Below are positions 1-8,289 of a stretch of 64,000 bases of DNA, piece after piece. The translations under genes were made by a program, and so were the position numbers. How positions within the stretch are numbered: position 1 is the first letter of the stretch; every line of letters begins with the position of its first letter. Under the pieces are notes generated by a model, which ran no database searches, was not told the origin of the DNA, and saw nothing but the letters and a program-made list of their open reading frames with translations. Source of the DNA: Massilia soli (GTDB lineage Bacteria > Pseudomonadota > Gammaproteobacteria > Burkholderiales > Burkholderiaceae_D); contig NZ_JAFBIL020000005.1 in assembly GCF_016809835.1 (NCBI RefSeq), positions 310,001-374,000 of the forward strand. The letters run 5' to 3'.

Positions 1-175
1 TGTGCCCGGCCTCCCAGTTCTTCTTTTTCTTGGTCGTCGCGAAGCTGACCCGCTCGCCCGGCAGCGCGCCTTCGACAAACACCACCTTGCCCGGCGAGCC
101 GTCTTCATTGTCGAGGTGGCCGACGCCGCGCGCGTCCATGTCGAGGGATTTGATGTCGATGATCTTGTCGTGCAT
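1..175 (-). CDS. rlmD: 23S rRNA (uracil-C5)-methyltransferase RlmD, N-terminal part only
   Basis: The gene runs off the left edge; about 58 residues are visible from an ATG at 175. They read MHDKIIDIKSLDMDARGVGH, then a KVVFVEGALPGERV stretch and a Lys-rich KKKKNW run. This is the TRAM RNA-binding domain that opens RlmD/RumA-type S-adenosylmethionine-dependent methyltransferases, which methylate uracil 1939 of 23S rRNA. The catalytic half is outside the window, so a related family member such as RlmC or TrmA-like cannot be fully excluded. Confidence 0.8.
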   Translation of the reverse strand, partial: MHDKIIDIKSLDMDARGVGHLDNEDGSPGKVVFVEGALPGERVSFATTKKKKNWEAGH

Positions 176-213
176 AGCGATAAGGGATGGGGAAAGTGGT
201 GTGGTGAATTCAC

Positions 214-291
214 CGTCATTCCGGCCCACGCGGGAATCGATGCCACCTCTGCGCGGAGGAGCGATGGGTTCCCGCGTTCGCGGGAACGACG
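214..291. repeat. dRS3-like palindromic repeat, copy 1
   Basis: Two inverted units face each other. The left one starts cgtcattcc and the right one reads gggttcccgcgttcgcggga and ends acgacgg. It fills the gap between the 5' end of rlmD and the 3' end of rpoS. It is the first of eight related copies in the window. Confidence 0.8.
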
Positions 292-318
292 GCGTTTCGG
301 CTGCTCAGCCGGTGCGCA

Positions 319-1317
319 TCATAGCAAGGAATCGCGCACCACGCCACGCGAGGCCATCGCCCGCTTCAGCTTGATCAGCGCTTCCTGCTGGATCTGGCGC
401 ACCCGCTCGCGCGTCACGCCCATCTCTTCGGCCAGGGTTTCCAGGGTGGCCGGATCGTCGTTGTCGAGGCCAAATCGGCGCATCACCACGATGCGCTGCT
501 TGTCCGGCAGGCGGCTGAGCCAGTCGCGCACCAGCAGCGTCATTTCGTGGTGTTCGGCGCGCGAATCGGGGGCGTCGTCGGCGTCGCCAGGCAGCATGTC
601 CATCAGGCTGGACTGGGGATCGTTGTCCAGCGGGGCGTCGAGCGAGGTGGCGTGCTCGGACAGCGCCAGGATGTCCTGCACCTCCTCGACCGGCCGCCCG
701 ACCAGGTGGGCGATGTCTTCGGCCTTGGCGTCCTTGCCGTCATGGTGCTGGGCTTCGAGGTGGTATTTGGCGCGCAGGATCTGGTTCAGCTCGCGCACCA
801 TGTGCACCGGCAAGCGCACCGTGCGCGCCTGGTTCATGATGGCGCGCTCGATGCTCTGGCGGATCCACCAGGTGGCGTAGGTCGAAAAACGGAAGCCGCG
901 CTCGGGCTCGAACTTGTCGATCGCGCGCATCAAGCCGATATTGCCTTCCTCGATCATGTCGAGCAGCACGACGCCGCGGTTGATGTAGTGCTTGGCGATC
1001 GACACCACCAGCCGCAGGTTGTGCTCGATCATGGCCTGGCGCGCGTCGAAGTCGCCCGCCTTGGCCAAGGTGGCGAAATGCACTTCCTGGGGCGCGGTAA
1101 GCAACGCCCTGGTGCCGATCTGGTTCAGGTAATGCTGGGTGGTGTCGGTGGAGAGCTCGGCTGCCAGCACTTTCTTGAGCTCGTCAACGGTCTCGAGTAC
1201 CGGAACCGCTTCGGCCCCGCTGGCGGGCGCGTCGCCGCCCTCGCCGTCATCTATCGCCTCGTCGGGATAATCATCGGCCGAGGGGTCGTCTTCAAGTTGG
1301 CGCGGCGAGTGTGACAT
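319..1317 (-). CDS. rpoS: RNA polymerase sigma factor RpoS
   Basis: Stationary-phase/general-stress sigma-70 family factor of 332 residues, which directs core RNA polymerase to stress promoters. After an acidic, low-complexity N-terminus (about residues 1-50) come region 1.2 and region 2, with the near-invariant [18 protein letters not shown] block and the RTVRLPVHM region 2.4. Region 3 follows, then a C-terminal region 4 helix-turn-helix ([19 protein letters not shown]). A GGAGAG ribosome site precedes the ATG. The gene lies directly downstream of nlpD, the usual proteobacterial order in which the main rpoS promoter lies inside nlpD. The order and the absence of a long region 1.1 favour RpoS over RpoD or RpoH. 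Confidence 0.96.
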   Translation of the reverse strand: MSHSPRQLEDDPSADDYPDEAIDDGEGGDAPASGAEAVPVLETVDELKKVLAAELSTDTTQHYLNQIGTRALLTAPQEVHFATLAKAGDFDARQAMIEHNLRLVVSIAKHYINRGVVLLDMIEEGNIGLMRAIDKFEPERGFRFSTYATWWIRQSIERAIMNQARTVRLPVHMVRELNQILRAKYHLEAQHHDGKDAKAEDIAHLVGRPVEEVQDILALSEHATSLDAPLDNDPQSSLMDMLPGDADDAPDSRAEHHEMTLLVRDWLSRLPDKQRIVVMRRFGLDNDDPATLETLAEEMGVTRERVRQIQQEALIKLKRAMASRGVVRDSLL

Positions 1318-1340
1318 TTGCTACTCTCCGGAAGGAGTGT

Positions 1341-2270
1341 TTAGCGTATCGGCAAAAACTTCGATGGGTCGACCGGCTTGCCCTGCTGGCGGATCTCGAA
1401 GTGCAGTTTAACCGAGTCGGCATCGGAATCGCCCATTTCGGCGATGACCTGTCCCTTGTTCACGTTCTGTCCTTCCTTGACCACGATGCTGCGGTTGTGG
1501 GCGTAGGCGGACAGCAGGCTGTTGCTATGCTTAACGATGACGAGATTACCATATCCGCGGATGCCGCTGCCTGCATACATGACTTTTCCGGCGCCGGCGG
1601 CCATCACATGCTGCCCTGCCCGGCCGGCAATGTCGATGCCTTTATTCTTGCCTTCGTCGAAAGTGGCGACAATGCGGCCGTCCGATGGCCACATCCACGA
1701 CAGCTTTTCGTCGTCGGTGGCAGTGACGGTCGCCCCTGGCACGATCACTGGCGCGGCCGGCGCGGCGACGGCGATTGGCGCGGCCGGCTCGGGACGCTCG
1801 ACCGGTCTCTGGTCGGCGCGGCCGTTGTTGCCCTCGCCCTTCTGGGCGTCGGCCACCGCGGTGTCGGTGTACGGGCGCTTGTCGGCGCGCGGCGTGGTCT
1901 TGCGCGGCACCACAGGCTGGCGGGTTTCCGGCGGGGCAACCGGCGCGGCCTGCGCCAGCTGGGCAGGCGGCGACACGCGCAGCACCTGGCCATACTTGAT
2001 GTCGTTCGGGTCCGACAGGTTGTTCCAGACAACCAGGTCGCGGTAGTTCTGGCCGAAGTCGAGCGCGATGCCCATCAGGGTGTCGCCCTTCTGCACGGTG
2101 TATTGGTTACGGTCTTCCTTGACTGGCTGGGGCGCGGGCGCCGACGGGCGCGACGGCGCAGGCTGGGTGCGCTCGACGACGGGCGCCTTGCGGGTGCTGC
2201 TGGTACAGGCGGAAAGCAGGCCGACGGTAACGGCCAGCAGTGCATATTGGATTTTTTGATTCATTCTCAT
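1341..2270 (-). CDS. nlpD: NlpD-type murein hydrolase activator lipoprotein
   Basis: Outer-membrane lipoprotein of 309 residues that in the family activates the amidase AmiC at the division septum. The N-terminus has a signal peptide with lipobox LLSAC. A LysM peptidoglycan-binding domain follows (about residues 57-105, QYTVQKGDTLMGIA...). A Pro/Ala-rich linker leads to a C-terminal M23/LytM domain (about 195-305). The M23 domain lacks the full metal set: the usual first histidine region reads GIDIAG and the HxH motif is reduced to LHFEI, as expected for a non-catalytic NlpD activator. It sits 23 bp upstream of rpoS, whose main promoter probably lies within it. A second in-frame ATG two codons in is an alternative start. 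Confidence 0.93.
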   Translation of the reverse strand: MRMNQKIQYALLAVTVGLLSACTSSTRKAPVVERTQPAPSRPSAPAPQPVKEDRNQYTVQKGDTLMGIALDFGQNYRDLVVWNNLSDPNDIKYGQVLRVSPPAQLAQAAPVAPPETRQPVVPRKTTPRADKRPYTDTAVADAQKGEGNNGRADQRPVERPEPAAPIAVAAPAAPVIVPGATVTATDDEKLSWMWPSDGRIVATFDEGKNKGIDIAGRAGQHVMAAGAGKVMYAGSGIRGYGNLVIVKHSNSLLSAYAHNRSIVVKEGQNVNKGQVIAEMGDSDADSVKLHFEIRQQGKPVDPSKFLPIR

Positions 2271-2300
2271 ATTCTGTAGGTCGACAAGCCTGGCATCCGT

Positions 2301-3191
2301 TTAAACGATGCCAGGACGCAACGGCACGAAGTGGCACGCTTCCAACGTGTCGCTGGTCCATTCTGCCTTGCCGGTGCGGGTAATCAATTGCAGGTGCTGT
2401 GTCTGCGCACCCACCGGGGCAACCAGGCGTCCGCCGATTGTCAGTTGTTCAAGCAGCGCCTGCGGCACCGCGAGACCGGCCGCCGCGAGGATGATGCCGT
2501 CGAACGGGGCAGCCTGCGGCAGGCCAAGCATACCATCTCCGTAATGCAAACGCAGGTTTGCAATACGCAACGGACGCAAATTGGCCTTGGCCAGCTCGTG
2601 CAGCGGCTTGATCCGCTCGATCGAAAACACGTTGCGCGCCACGCAAGAGAGCACCGCAGCCTGGTAGCCGCAGCCAGTGCCGATCTCGAGCACGTTGTTA
2701 AGTTGACCACCGTTGCGCATCACTTCGATCATGCGCGCGACGATGTATGGCTGGGAAATGGTCTGGTGATGCCCGATCGGCAGCGAGGCGTCGATATACG
2801 CCTGGGCCGACAGCGCCGGCTCGATGAAGCCATGGCGCGGCACGGTATTGAGCGCGGCCAGCACCACCTGGTCCTGGACGCCCTGGCGCGCGACCCGCTG
2901 TACCATCTGGTTGCGGATCGCATCCGAAATCATCATGTCGGCGCGCGGCGCGGCCACCGGAACCGGTTGCACGCGCTGGGCGAAGCCCTGCACGGGCGCG
3001 GCGCCGGAACGAACCGGCGTTGCAACCCGAGCAACAAAAGCTCCTTGCACCGCGGTATGCGCGGCATTGCGTGTCGCCGTCTGCGGCGTGGCCACGCGGA
3101 TCGGCTGGCTGGACGGCACGCCGCCTGGCTTGGCGTTGCTGCCCGTTACCGAGGACAGCGGCAAGGGGAAATTGCTGCGCTTGTCGTTCAT
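2301..3191 (-). CDS. pcm: protein-L-isoaspartate O-methyltransferase with N-terminal extension
   Basis: Repairs isoaspartyl residues in aged proteins by S-adenosylmethionine-dependent methylation. The SAM-binding motif I is [15 protein letters not shown], followed by NVFSIERI and a GDGMLGLP motif. The PIMT core starts near residue 87 ([15 protein letters not shown]) and is of normal length. About 85 residues of Ala/Pro/Val-rich, low-complexity sequence precede it, making the protein 296 residues against roughly 210-220 for a standard Pcm. The chosen ATG overlaps the surE stop codon as ATGA, which supports translational coupling and the long form. Neighbours surE, nlpD and rpoS form the classical stress-survival group. 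Confidence 0.93.
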   Translation of the reverse strand: MNDKRSNFPLPLSSVTGSNAKPGGVPSSQPIRVATPQTATRNAAHTAVQGAFVARVATPVRSGAAPVQGFAQRVQPVPVAAPRADMMISDAIRNQMVQRVARQGVQDQVVLAALNTVPRHGFIEPALSAQAYIDASLPIGHHQTISQPYIVARMIEVMRNGGQLNNVLEIGTGCGYQAAVLSCVARNVFSIERIKPLHELAKANLRPLRIANLRLHYGDGMLGLPQAAPFDGIILAAAGLAVPQALLEQLTIGGRLVAPVGAQTQHLQLITRTGKAEWTSDTLEACHFVPLRPGIV

Positions 3192-3925
3192 GCGAGTCCC
3201 TTGGCCAGCAAATCGAGCTGGAGCTTGTGGGTGAGGTCGATTTGCAAGGGAGTGATCGACACCTGTCCCTGGCTGGTCGCGTGGAAGTCGGTGCCTTCGC
3301 CGGCGTCGCGGGTCGCGCCCGGCGGCCCGATCCAGAAGATCTCGCGCCCGCGCGGGTCGAGCGCGCGGATCACGGCTTCGGCCTGGTGGCGGCGCCCGAG
3401 GCGGGTCGCAGTGATCGTGGTCAGCTGCTCGTACGGCAGGTTCGGGATATTTACGTTCAGCAGGTAAGGCGACGGCAGTTCGTCGAAGCGGCGCATCACC
3501 AGGTCGCGCGCAACCCTGGCGGCGGCGTCGATGTTGCCCCAGCCGTAGTCGACTTGCGAAAAAGCGATCGCCGGGATGCCGAACAGGAAGCCTTCGGTGG
3601 CGGCGGCCACGGTGCCCGAATACAGGGTGTCGTCCCCCATGTTCTGGCCGTTGTTGATGCCGGAAACGATCAGGTCCGGCCGGTAGTCGAGCATGCCGGT
3701 CAGCGCGATGTGGACGCAGTCGGTCGGCGTGCCGTTGACGAAATAAAAGCCGTTGGCGGCCTTGGTCACCGACAGCGGACGGTCGAGCGACAGCGAGTTG
3801 GACGCGCCCGAGCGGTTGCTGTCGGGCGCCACCACCACGATGTCGGCCACCGATGCCAGTGCATCGGCCAATGCATTGATGCCGGGGGCGAGATAGCCGT
3901 CGTCGTTACTGATTAAGATTCGCAT
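3188..3925 (-). CDS. surE: 5'/3'-nucleotidase SurE
   Basis: Metal-dependent nucleoside monophosphate phosphatase of 245 residues, linked in the family to stationary-phase survival. The N-terminal [16 protein letters not shown] carries the two metal-binding aspartates, and [17 protein letters not shown] is the second signature with the binding-loop serine/asparagine. The [19 protein letters not shown] block gives the remaining metal-site asparagine. The stop codon overlaps the pcm start by four bases, so surE and pcm are almost certainly co-transcribed. Confidence 0.97.
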   Translation of the reverse strand: MRILISNDDGYLAPGINALADALASVADIVVVAPDSNRSGASNSLSLDRPLSVTKAANGFYFVNGTPTDCVHIALTGMLDYRPDLIVSGINNGQNMGDDTLYSGTVAAATEGFLFGIPAIAFSQVDYGWGNIDAAARVARDLVMRRFDELPSPYLLNVNIPNLPYEQLTTITATRLGRRHQAEAVIRALDPRGREIFWIGPPGATRDAGEGTDFHATSQGQVSITPLQIDLTHKLQLDLLAKGLA

Positions 3926-3995
3926 CCCGCGATTTTACCTGAAGCAACGGTCCTGTCGTTCGTTCAGCTGCAACATTTCCATTGCCTACCAACAC

Positions 3996-6440
3996 TTATT
4001 CTGCGGCGACCCTCCTTCCGCCCGCGGCGTGGTTCAGGTGGGCGTCGAGCAGAGCCACCTCATCTTGTACGAACGACAGCAAGGCGTCCTTGTCGCCGTC
4101 GCGCGTGTAGACCTTGCGGATCATGGCCACGCCGCGCTTTCTGAGGGGATGGGCGACGCTCGGGCGCAGCACCGACTTGCGCAGGCTGTCGGCCAGCTCG
4201 CGCGCTTCGCCGTCGCTGCGGCTGTCGATCAGCTGCTGCAGCTGCTCCAGCTTTTCATTGAGCGACTGCATCAGCTGCTCGCTGGCATGGTCGCGCTCTT
4301 GCGGACCGGCCGCGGGGTAATGCAACAGTCGGTGCGACTCGTGCGGCCCGGACACCATCGCGCGCGGCGCCAGCTGCCGGTCGGCCCGGTGCGCGACCGC
4401 GTCTTCGAGCCGGCGCGCGTCGAGCGTGTGCCCCTGTTCGCTGAGCGTTTTTGCCAGCATTTTCTTGCTGTGCAAAGTCTGCGGGCTGTCGGCGCCGTAC
4501 ATGCGCTCCTGGGTGTCCACCACGCGCTGCTGCAGCACACAGGCAGCATCGAGTTCGCCCTGCATACCCAGCGTCGTTGCCAGGCTCAGCTGAATGCTGA
4601 GGGTTTCCGGATGTTCGGAGCCGAGGTTGCGCTCGCGCGTACGCGCCAATTCTTCCTGCAGCGCGCGCACCGCCGGAATATCGCCCAGCCCGGCAAGGAT
4701 TTCAGCCAGGATCTCGCGCGCCTTCACCGTTGACGGATGGTCCGCCCCGGCATGGCGCTCGCGCGCCGCGACCACGCCCTGCTGCAGCTTTTTGGCGTTG
4801 GCCATGTCGCCGAGGTCCGACAGCACGATCGCCAGCTGTTGCGCGCAGCGCAAGGTGTCGTCGTGTTCATTGCCGAGCAGGCGCTGGCGTCCGTCAAGCA
4901 CCAGCTCAAACAGCATCCGCGCACGGCTGAACTCGCGCTGGCGCGCCAGCGTCTGCGCCTGGCCCGCATAGCTGTTCAGTGTCAGCAAGTGGTCGTTGCC
5001 GAACCGGTCTTCGCAGATCCGCGTGATGGCCGCGTGCAGCGCAAGCGCTTCGTCGAACTCGCCCAGCTGAGCCAGGGTCGAAGCGAGACCGGAGCGCGCC
5101 GCCAGGGTTTCGGGATGTTCTTCCCCAAGCAGCCGCTGGCAGTCGCGCGCCAGCATCGCGTACAGCTCGCGGGCATCATCGAGCTTGCCGGAATCGCGCA
5201 GCAGCCGCGCCAGCTTGCTGCAGCCGGCGCGGGTATCCGGATCGTCGTTGCCCAGCATGCGCTGGCGGATCGACAGGCTCTCTTCCAGACACTCGCGCGC
5301 CTGCACTTCCCTGCCATTGGCGCGATACAGGTCGCCGAGTTCGGCCAGGTCGCGCGCCAGCGGCAGCAGCGCCGGACCGGACAGCGCATCGCCGGCCTGC
5401 GCACGCGCCGCCGCAATCGTGCCGAGCAGCGCGATTTCGCTGCGCGACTGCCACGGAAAACGGTCGTGCTCCATCCAGTCAAGCAGCGTGTCGAAGGTGC
5501 GTTCGAGCGAGAAGCGGTCGACGCCATGGCCGCGCAGATGCGACAGCGGCGCCCCGCCCGACATGGCCGCGGTCTGCTGCAGCTGGACTTCGTCAAGGTA
5601 GCTGTCGAGCGACAGCTGCGACAAGCCGTACGACTGCGCCAGCAGGCGTTCGAGCACTGGCTGATAGCCGGTGCTGCCGCGCAGCGGGTCGCCGCGCCGC
5701 CACTGCATGCGGCGTTCGCAGTCGGCGCTGTCGACCAGCGCGGGCAGCGGATACACCATCAGTGGCCGCTGCGCTTCTTCGTGGCTGCAACGGTAATCGA
5801 TGGCGCGGTTGACCACGCCGGCCAGCCCTTCCAGGCTGCGCTGGTTGGGTGTGAACAAGCCCACCAGCTTGCGCGGCAACAGCGCCGTACAGATGCTGAC
5901 GGCCGCCGAGCGCCCGCTGCGCGCATCGATCAGCACATGGCGAAACCTGCTCGACATGAAATCGCCGAAACTGCGGAACAGCGCAGGGCAAGCGGCAAAC
6001 AGGCTGTCCCAGTCCATCGCATGGGCGCGCTCGCCATAGCTGTCGTCAAACCGCCCGGCGCGCATCAGGTAAAGCGGGCGGCTTTCGTCAACCCGCTCGA
6101 CGTACAATTCCCAATCAATTGATTCAAGCACATGGCGCGCCATCGCCTCGTCATCGCCGCCGCTGGTGCCGGCCAGCAGCCGCAAGTGATCGCGGCAGGC
6201 CTGGAAATATTCGAGCAGTCCCAGCTTTTCTTCGCGCTGCTCGAAAAAATGGTGCAGTCCGGGCGACTCGGTGTCCCAGTCGATCATCAGCACCGGTACC
6301 GTGGCGTGTTGGCGCCCCGCCAGCAGTACGGCCATGTTCGACAATGCCACGCTTCGCGCTGTTCCGCTCTCGAACGAATAAAACGTGGTCACCTCGCCGG
6401 GAGCGGTTATCGGCGGAAGCGTAATTCGGTTCAGTTCCAT
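3996..6440 (-). CDS. TPR protein with degenerate KGGVGR-type P-loop NTPase domain
   Basis: An 814-residue protein with two parts. Residues 15-210 resemble the MinD/ParA-like ATPases with a KGGVGR variant Walker A (family pattern TFYSF-KGGVGR-TMALAN). Here it reads TFYSF-ESGTAR-SVALSN at residues 19-35, so the P-loop lysine and two glycines are gone, while LMIDWDTESPGLHHFF (51-66), VLIDARSG (169-176) and LFTPNQRSLEGL (195-206) persist. From about residue 360 to 690 there are kinesin-light-chain-type TPR repeats with the recurring pattern LG-x-H/D-P-x-T. The C-terminus is basic. It starts 9 bp after the TIR gene ends, with its GAGGAG ribosome site abutting the TIR stop codon. I infer a sensor/scaffold partner of the TIR effector, possibly without ATPase activity. 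Neither substrate nor trigger is visible. Confidence 0.75.
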   Translation of the reverse strand: MELNRITLPPITAPGEVTTFYSFESGTARSVALSNMAVLLAGRQHATVPVLMIDWDTESPGLHHFFEQREEKLGLLEYFQACRDHLRLLAGTSGGDDEAMARHVLESIDWELYVERVDESRPLYLMRAGRFDDSYGERAHAMDWDSLFAACPALFRSFGDFMSSRFRHVLIDARSGRSAAVSICTALLPRKLVGLFTPNQRSLEGLAGVVNRAIDYRCSHEEAQRPLMVYPLPALVDSADCERRMQWRRGDPLRGSTGYQPVLERLLAQSYGLSQLSLDSYLDEVQLQQTAAMSGGAPLSHLRGHGVDRFSLERTFDTLLDWMEHDRFPWQSRSEIALLGTIAAARAQAGDALSGPALLPLARDLAELGDLYRANGREVQARECLEESLSIRQRMLGNDDPDTRAGCSKLARLLRDSGKLDDARELYAMLARDCQRLLGEEHPETLAARSGLASTLAQLGEFDEALALHAAITRICEDRFGNDHLLTLNSYAGQAQTLARQREFSRARMLFELVLDGRQRLLGNEHDDTLRCAQQLAIVLSDLGDMANAKKLQQGVVAARERHAGADHPSTVKAREILAEILAGLGDIPAVRALQEELARTRERNLGSEHPETLSIQLSLATTLGMQGELDAACVLQQRVVDTQERMYGADSPQTLHSKKMLAKTLSEQGHTLDARRLEDAVAHRADRQLAPRAMVSGPHESHRLLHYPAAGPQERDHASEQLMQSLNEKLEQLQQLIDSRSDGEARELADSLRKSVLRPSVAHPLRKRGVAMIRKVYTRDGDKDALLSFVQDEVALLDAHLNHAAGGRRVAAE

Positions 6441-6449
6441 CAGTGCTCC

Positions 6450-7058
6450 TCATATTTTTGGGAAAGTTATATCCGGAATGTCGCGCCATGCAGGTGGGAC
6501 ATCGGGGAGCACAAATTGGTTGCAATTATGGCTCGCCGGCATATGCTTTTTTTGATACTCGTAGTGGATCGCAATGCGATCGACGATTTTCTTGATGTCG
6601 GGTAGGAAATCCGGGTTCGCCATCAGGTCTCCCGTTGCCATGGTGAAGTTTGAAAAGTCGACATACATGTTCGACTCGGCCACCTGGGGCGGCAGGCGGC
6701 CGGGATGCTTGGTCATGATCACTGGGATGATCAGGCGGCTGGGCAGCTCATACCACTGGCTGCGCTCGGCTTCGAGCAGCTGCATGGCGGCATATTCGCG
6801 CCGCGTGTAAGGGTGCGACTCATACTTGGGCGTATAGATCATGATCATCGCCACGCTCTCGCACATCGCGCGCGCGATGCGGCGGTCGATGTCGTCGCCG
6901 CCGCCGAGCTGTTCGGTGTCGATGAACAGCTCGTTCTCATTGTCGAAGTAGGGTTCCAGATAACAGCGGATGGCATCCGACAGCGCATTCTTGAACCGGT
7001 TCATCAACGCATAGCGGCCATGGGCATAACTGAAGAAACAGCCATAACGGATCGCCAT
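6450..7058 (-). CDS. TIR-domain protein, probable effector
   Basis: A 202-residue protein whose first about 130 residues fit a bacterial TIR domain: strand A with CFFSYAHG (residues 7-14), the BB-loop region LFIDTEQLGGGDDIDRRIARAM (44-65, here in part) and the hydrophobic strand VAMIMIYTPKY. The SHPYTRREY segment follows, whose Glu88 is in the position of the catalytic NADase glutamate of TIR enzymes. The remaining about 70 residues are unassigned. The start at 7058 is chosen because GAGGAGG lies six bases upstream of that ATG; an ATG nine codons earlier has no such site. It is the first gene of a two-gene operon with the TPR/degenerate P-loop protein. NAD cleavage or an anti-phage role is inference from family and context. 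Confidence 0.75.
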   Translation of the reverse strand: MAIRYGCFFSYAHGRYALMNRFKNALSDAIRCYLEPYFDNENELFIDTEQLGGGDDIDRRIARAMCESVAMIMIYTPKYESHPYTRREYAAMQLLEAERSQWYELPSRLIIPVIMTKHPGRLPPQVAESNMYVDFSNFTMATGDLMANPDFLPDIKKIVDRIAIHYEYQKKHMPASHNCNQFVLPDVPPAWRDIPDITFPKI

Positions 7059-7248
7059 TGCAGCCTCCTCTTTGCAGATTGCCAAACCGGCGCGCTTCCA
7101 TCCACGACTCTAACAAGCTCGACTTTCGTCACTTTGTGCACGCGCAAGCGCTCCCGATGGTGCGGTGAGCCCGCGTCGAGCCGCACAACTTCGGGCATAA
7201 TCAAAAGCAAACGACCGTCTTTTTTTGAGACCAGACAACGGAGACATC

Positions 7249-8223
7249 ATGAAAGCAGTAGTGTGCAAAGCGTGGGGATTGCCCGACAGCCTGACCGTGG
7301 ACGAGGTGCCCGACCTGGTGCCCGGCGCGGGCGAAGTGGTGGTCGACGTCAAGGCGGCGGGCGTGAATTTTCCCGACGTGCTGATCGTGCAGGGCAAGTA
7401 CCAGTTCAAGCCGGCGTTGCCGTTCACGCCAGGCAACGAGCTGTCGGGCGTGCTCCGCGCGGTCGGGCCGGATGTGACCGGATTCAGCGTTGGCGACAAG
7501 GTCATTGCGTTTACGCCGGTCGGCGCGTTTGCGCAGCAGGCACTGGTGCCGGTGCGCGCACTGATGCCGATGCCTCCGGGAATGGACTTCGATACCGCGG
7601 CGGCGATCACCCTGACCTACGGCACTTCCCATCACGCGGTGGCCGATCGCGCCGCGCTGAAGGCAGGCGAGACCATGCTGGTGCTGGGCGCCGCTGGCGG
7701 CGTCGGACTGGCGGCGATCGAGATCGGCAAGGCGCTTGGCGCGCGCGTGATCGCGGCGGCGTCATCGGATGAAAAGCTGGCGGTATGCCGCGCGCACGGC
7801 GCCGACGCGACCATCAATTATGCGACCGAAGATTTGCGCGAGGCGATCAAGGCGGCCACCGATGGCAAGGGGCCGGACGTGATTTACGACCCGGTGGGCG
7901 GGGAGTACGCCGAGCCGGCATTCCGCTCGATCGGATGGCGCGGGCGCTATCTGGTGGTCGGGTTCGCGAACGGCGAGATTCCCAAGCTGCCGCTGAACCT
8001 GGCGCTGCTCAAGGGCGCGTCGCTGGTCGGCGTGTTCTGGGGCGAATTCGCCAAGCGCGAGCCGAAGGCGAACCTGGCGGCGATGCGCGAGATGATGGGC
8101 TGGCTGGCCGAAGGCAAGATCAGGCCGCACATTTCGGGCCGGTACAAGCTGGAAGACACGGCGCAGGCCTTGAACGACATGGCGGCGCGTAAAGTGACCG
8201 GAAAAGTCGTCATCAACCCTTGA
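7249..8223 (+). CDS. NADPH:quinone oxidoreductase, zinc-free MDR family
   Basis: A 324-residue medium-chain dehydrogenase/reductase that should transfer electrons from NADPH to quinones or reduce activated alkenes. The N-terminal GroES-like half has FPDVLIVQGKYQ and LPFTPGNELSG, typical of the quinone reductase branch and without the zinc-ligand cysteines. The Rossmann half has the dinucleotide loop VLGAAGGVGLAAIEIGKALG near residue 150, and GPDVIYDPVGG. The start at 7249 is preceded by a GGAG site; an earlier in-frame ATG has none. It is transcribed divergently from the TIR operon and is probably unrelated to it. Confidence 0.88.
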   Translation: MKAVVCKAWGLPDSLTVDEVPDLVPGAGEVVVDVKAAGVNFPDVLIVQGKYQFKPALPFTPGNELSGVLRAVGPDVTGFSVGDKVIAFTPVGAFAQQALVPVRALMPMPPGMDFDTAAAITLTYGTSHHAVADRAALKAGETMLVLGAAGGVGLAAIEIGKALGARVIAAASSDEKLAVCRAHGADATINYATEDLREAIKAATDGKGPDVIYDPVGGEYAEPAFRSIGWRGRYLVVGFANGEIPKLPLNLALLKGASLVGVFWGEFAKREPKANLAAMREMMGWLAEGKIRPHISGRYKLEDTAQALNDMAARKVTGKVVINP

Positions 8224-8226
8224 CCC

Positions 8227-8289
8227 CGTCGTTCCCGCGTACGCGGGAATCCATGCCCGGCATAGGTTCCCGCCTGCGCGGGAACGACG
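8227..8289. repeat. dRS3-like palindromic repeat, copy 2
   Basis: Inverted pair of units (cgtcgttcccgcg ... cgcgggaacgacg) that fills the whole space between the stop of the quinone oxidoreductase gene and the stop of the convergent helicase gene. It could double as a transcription terminator for both. Confidence 0.8.
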
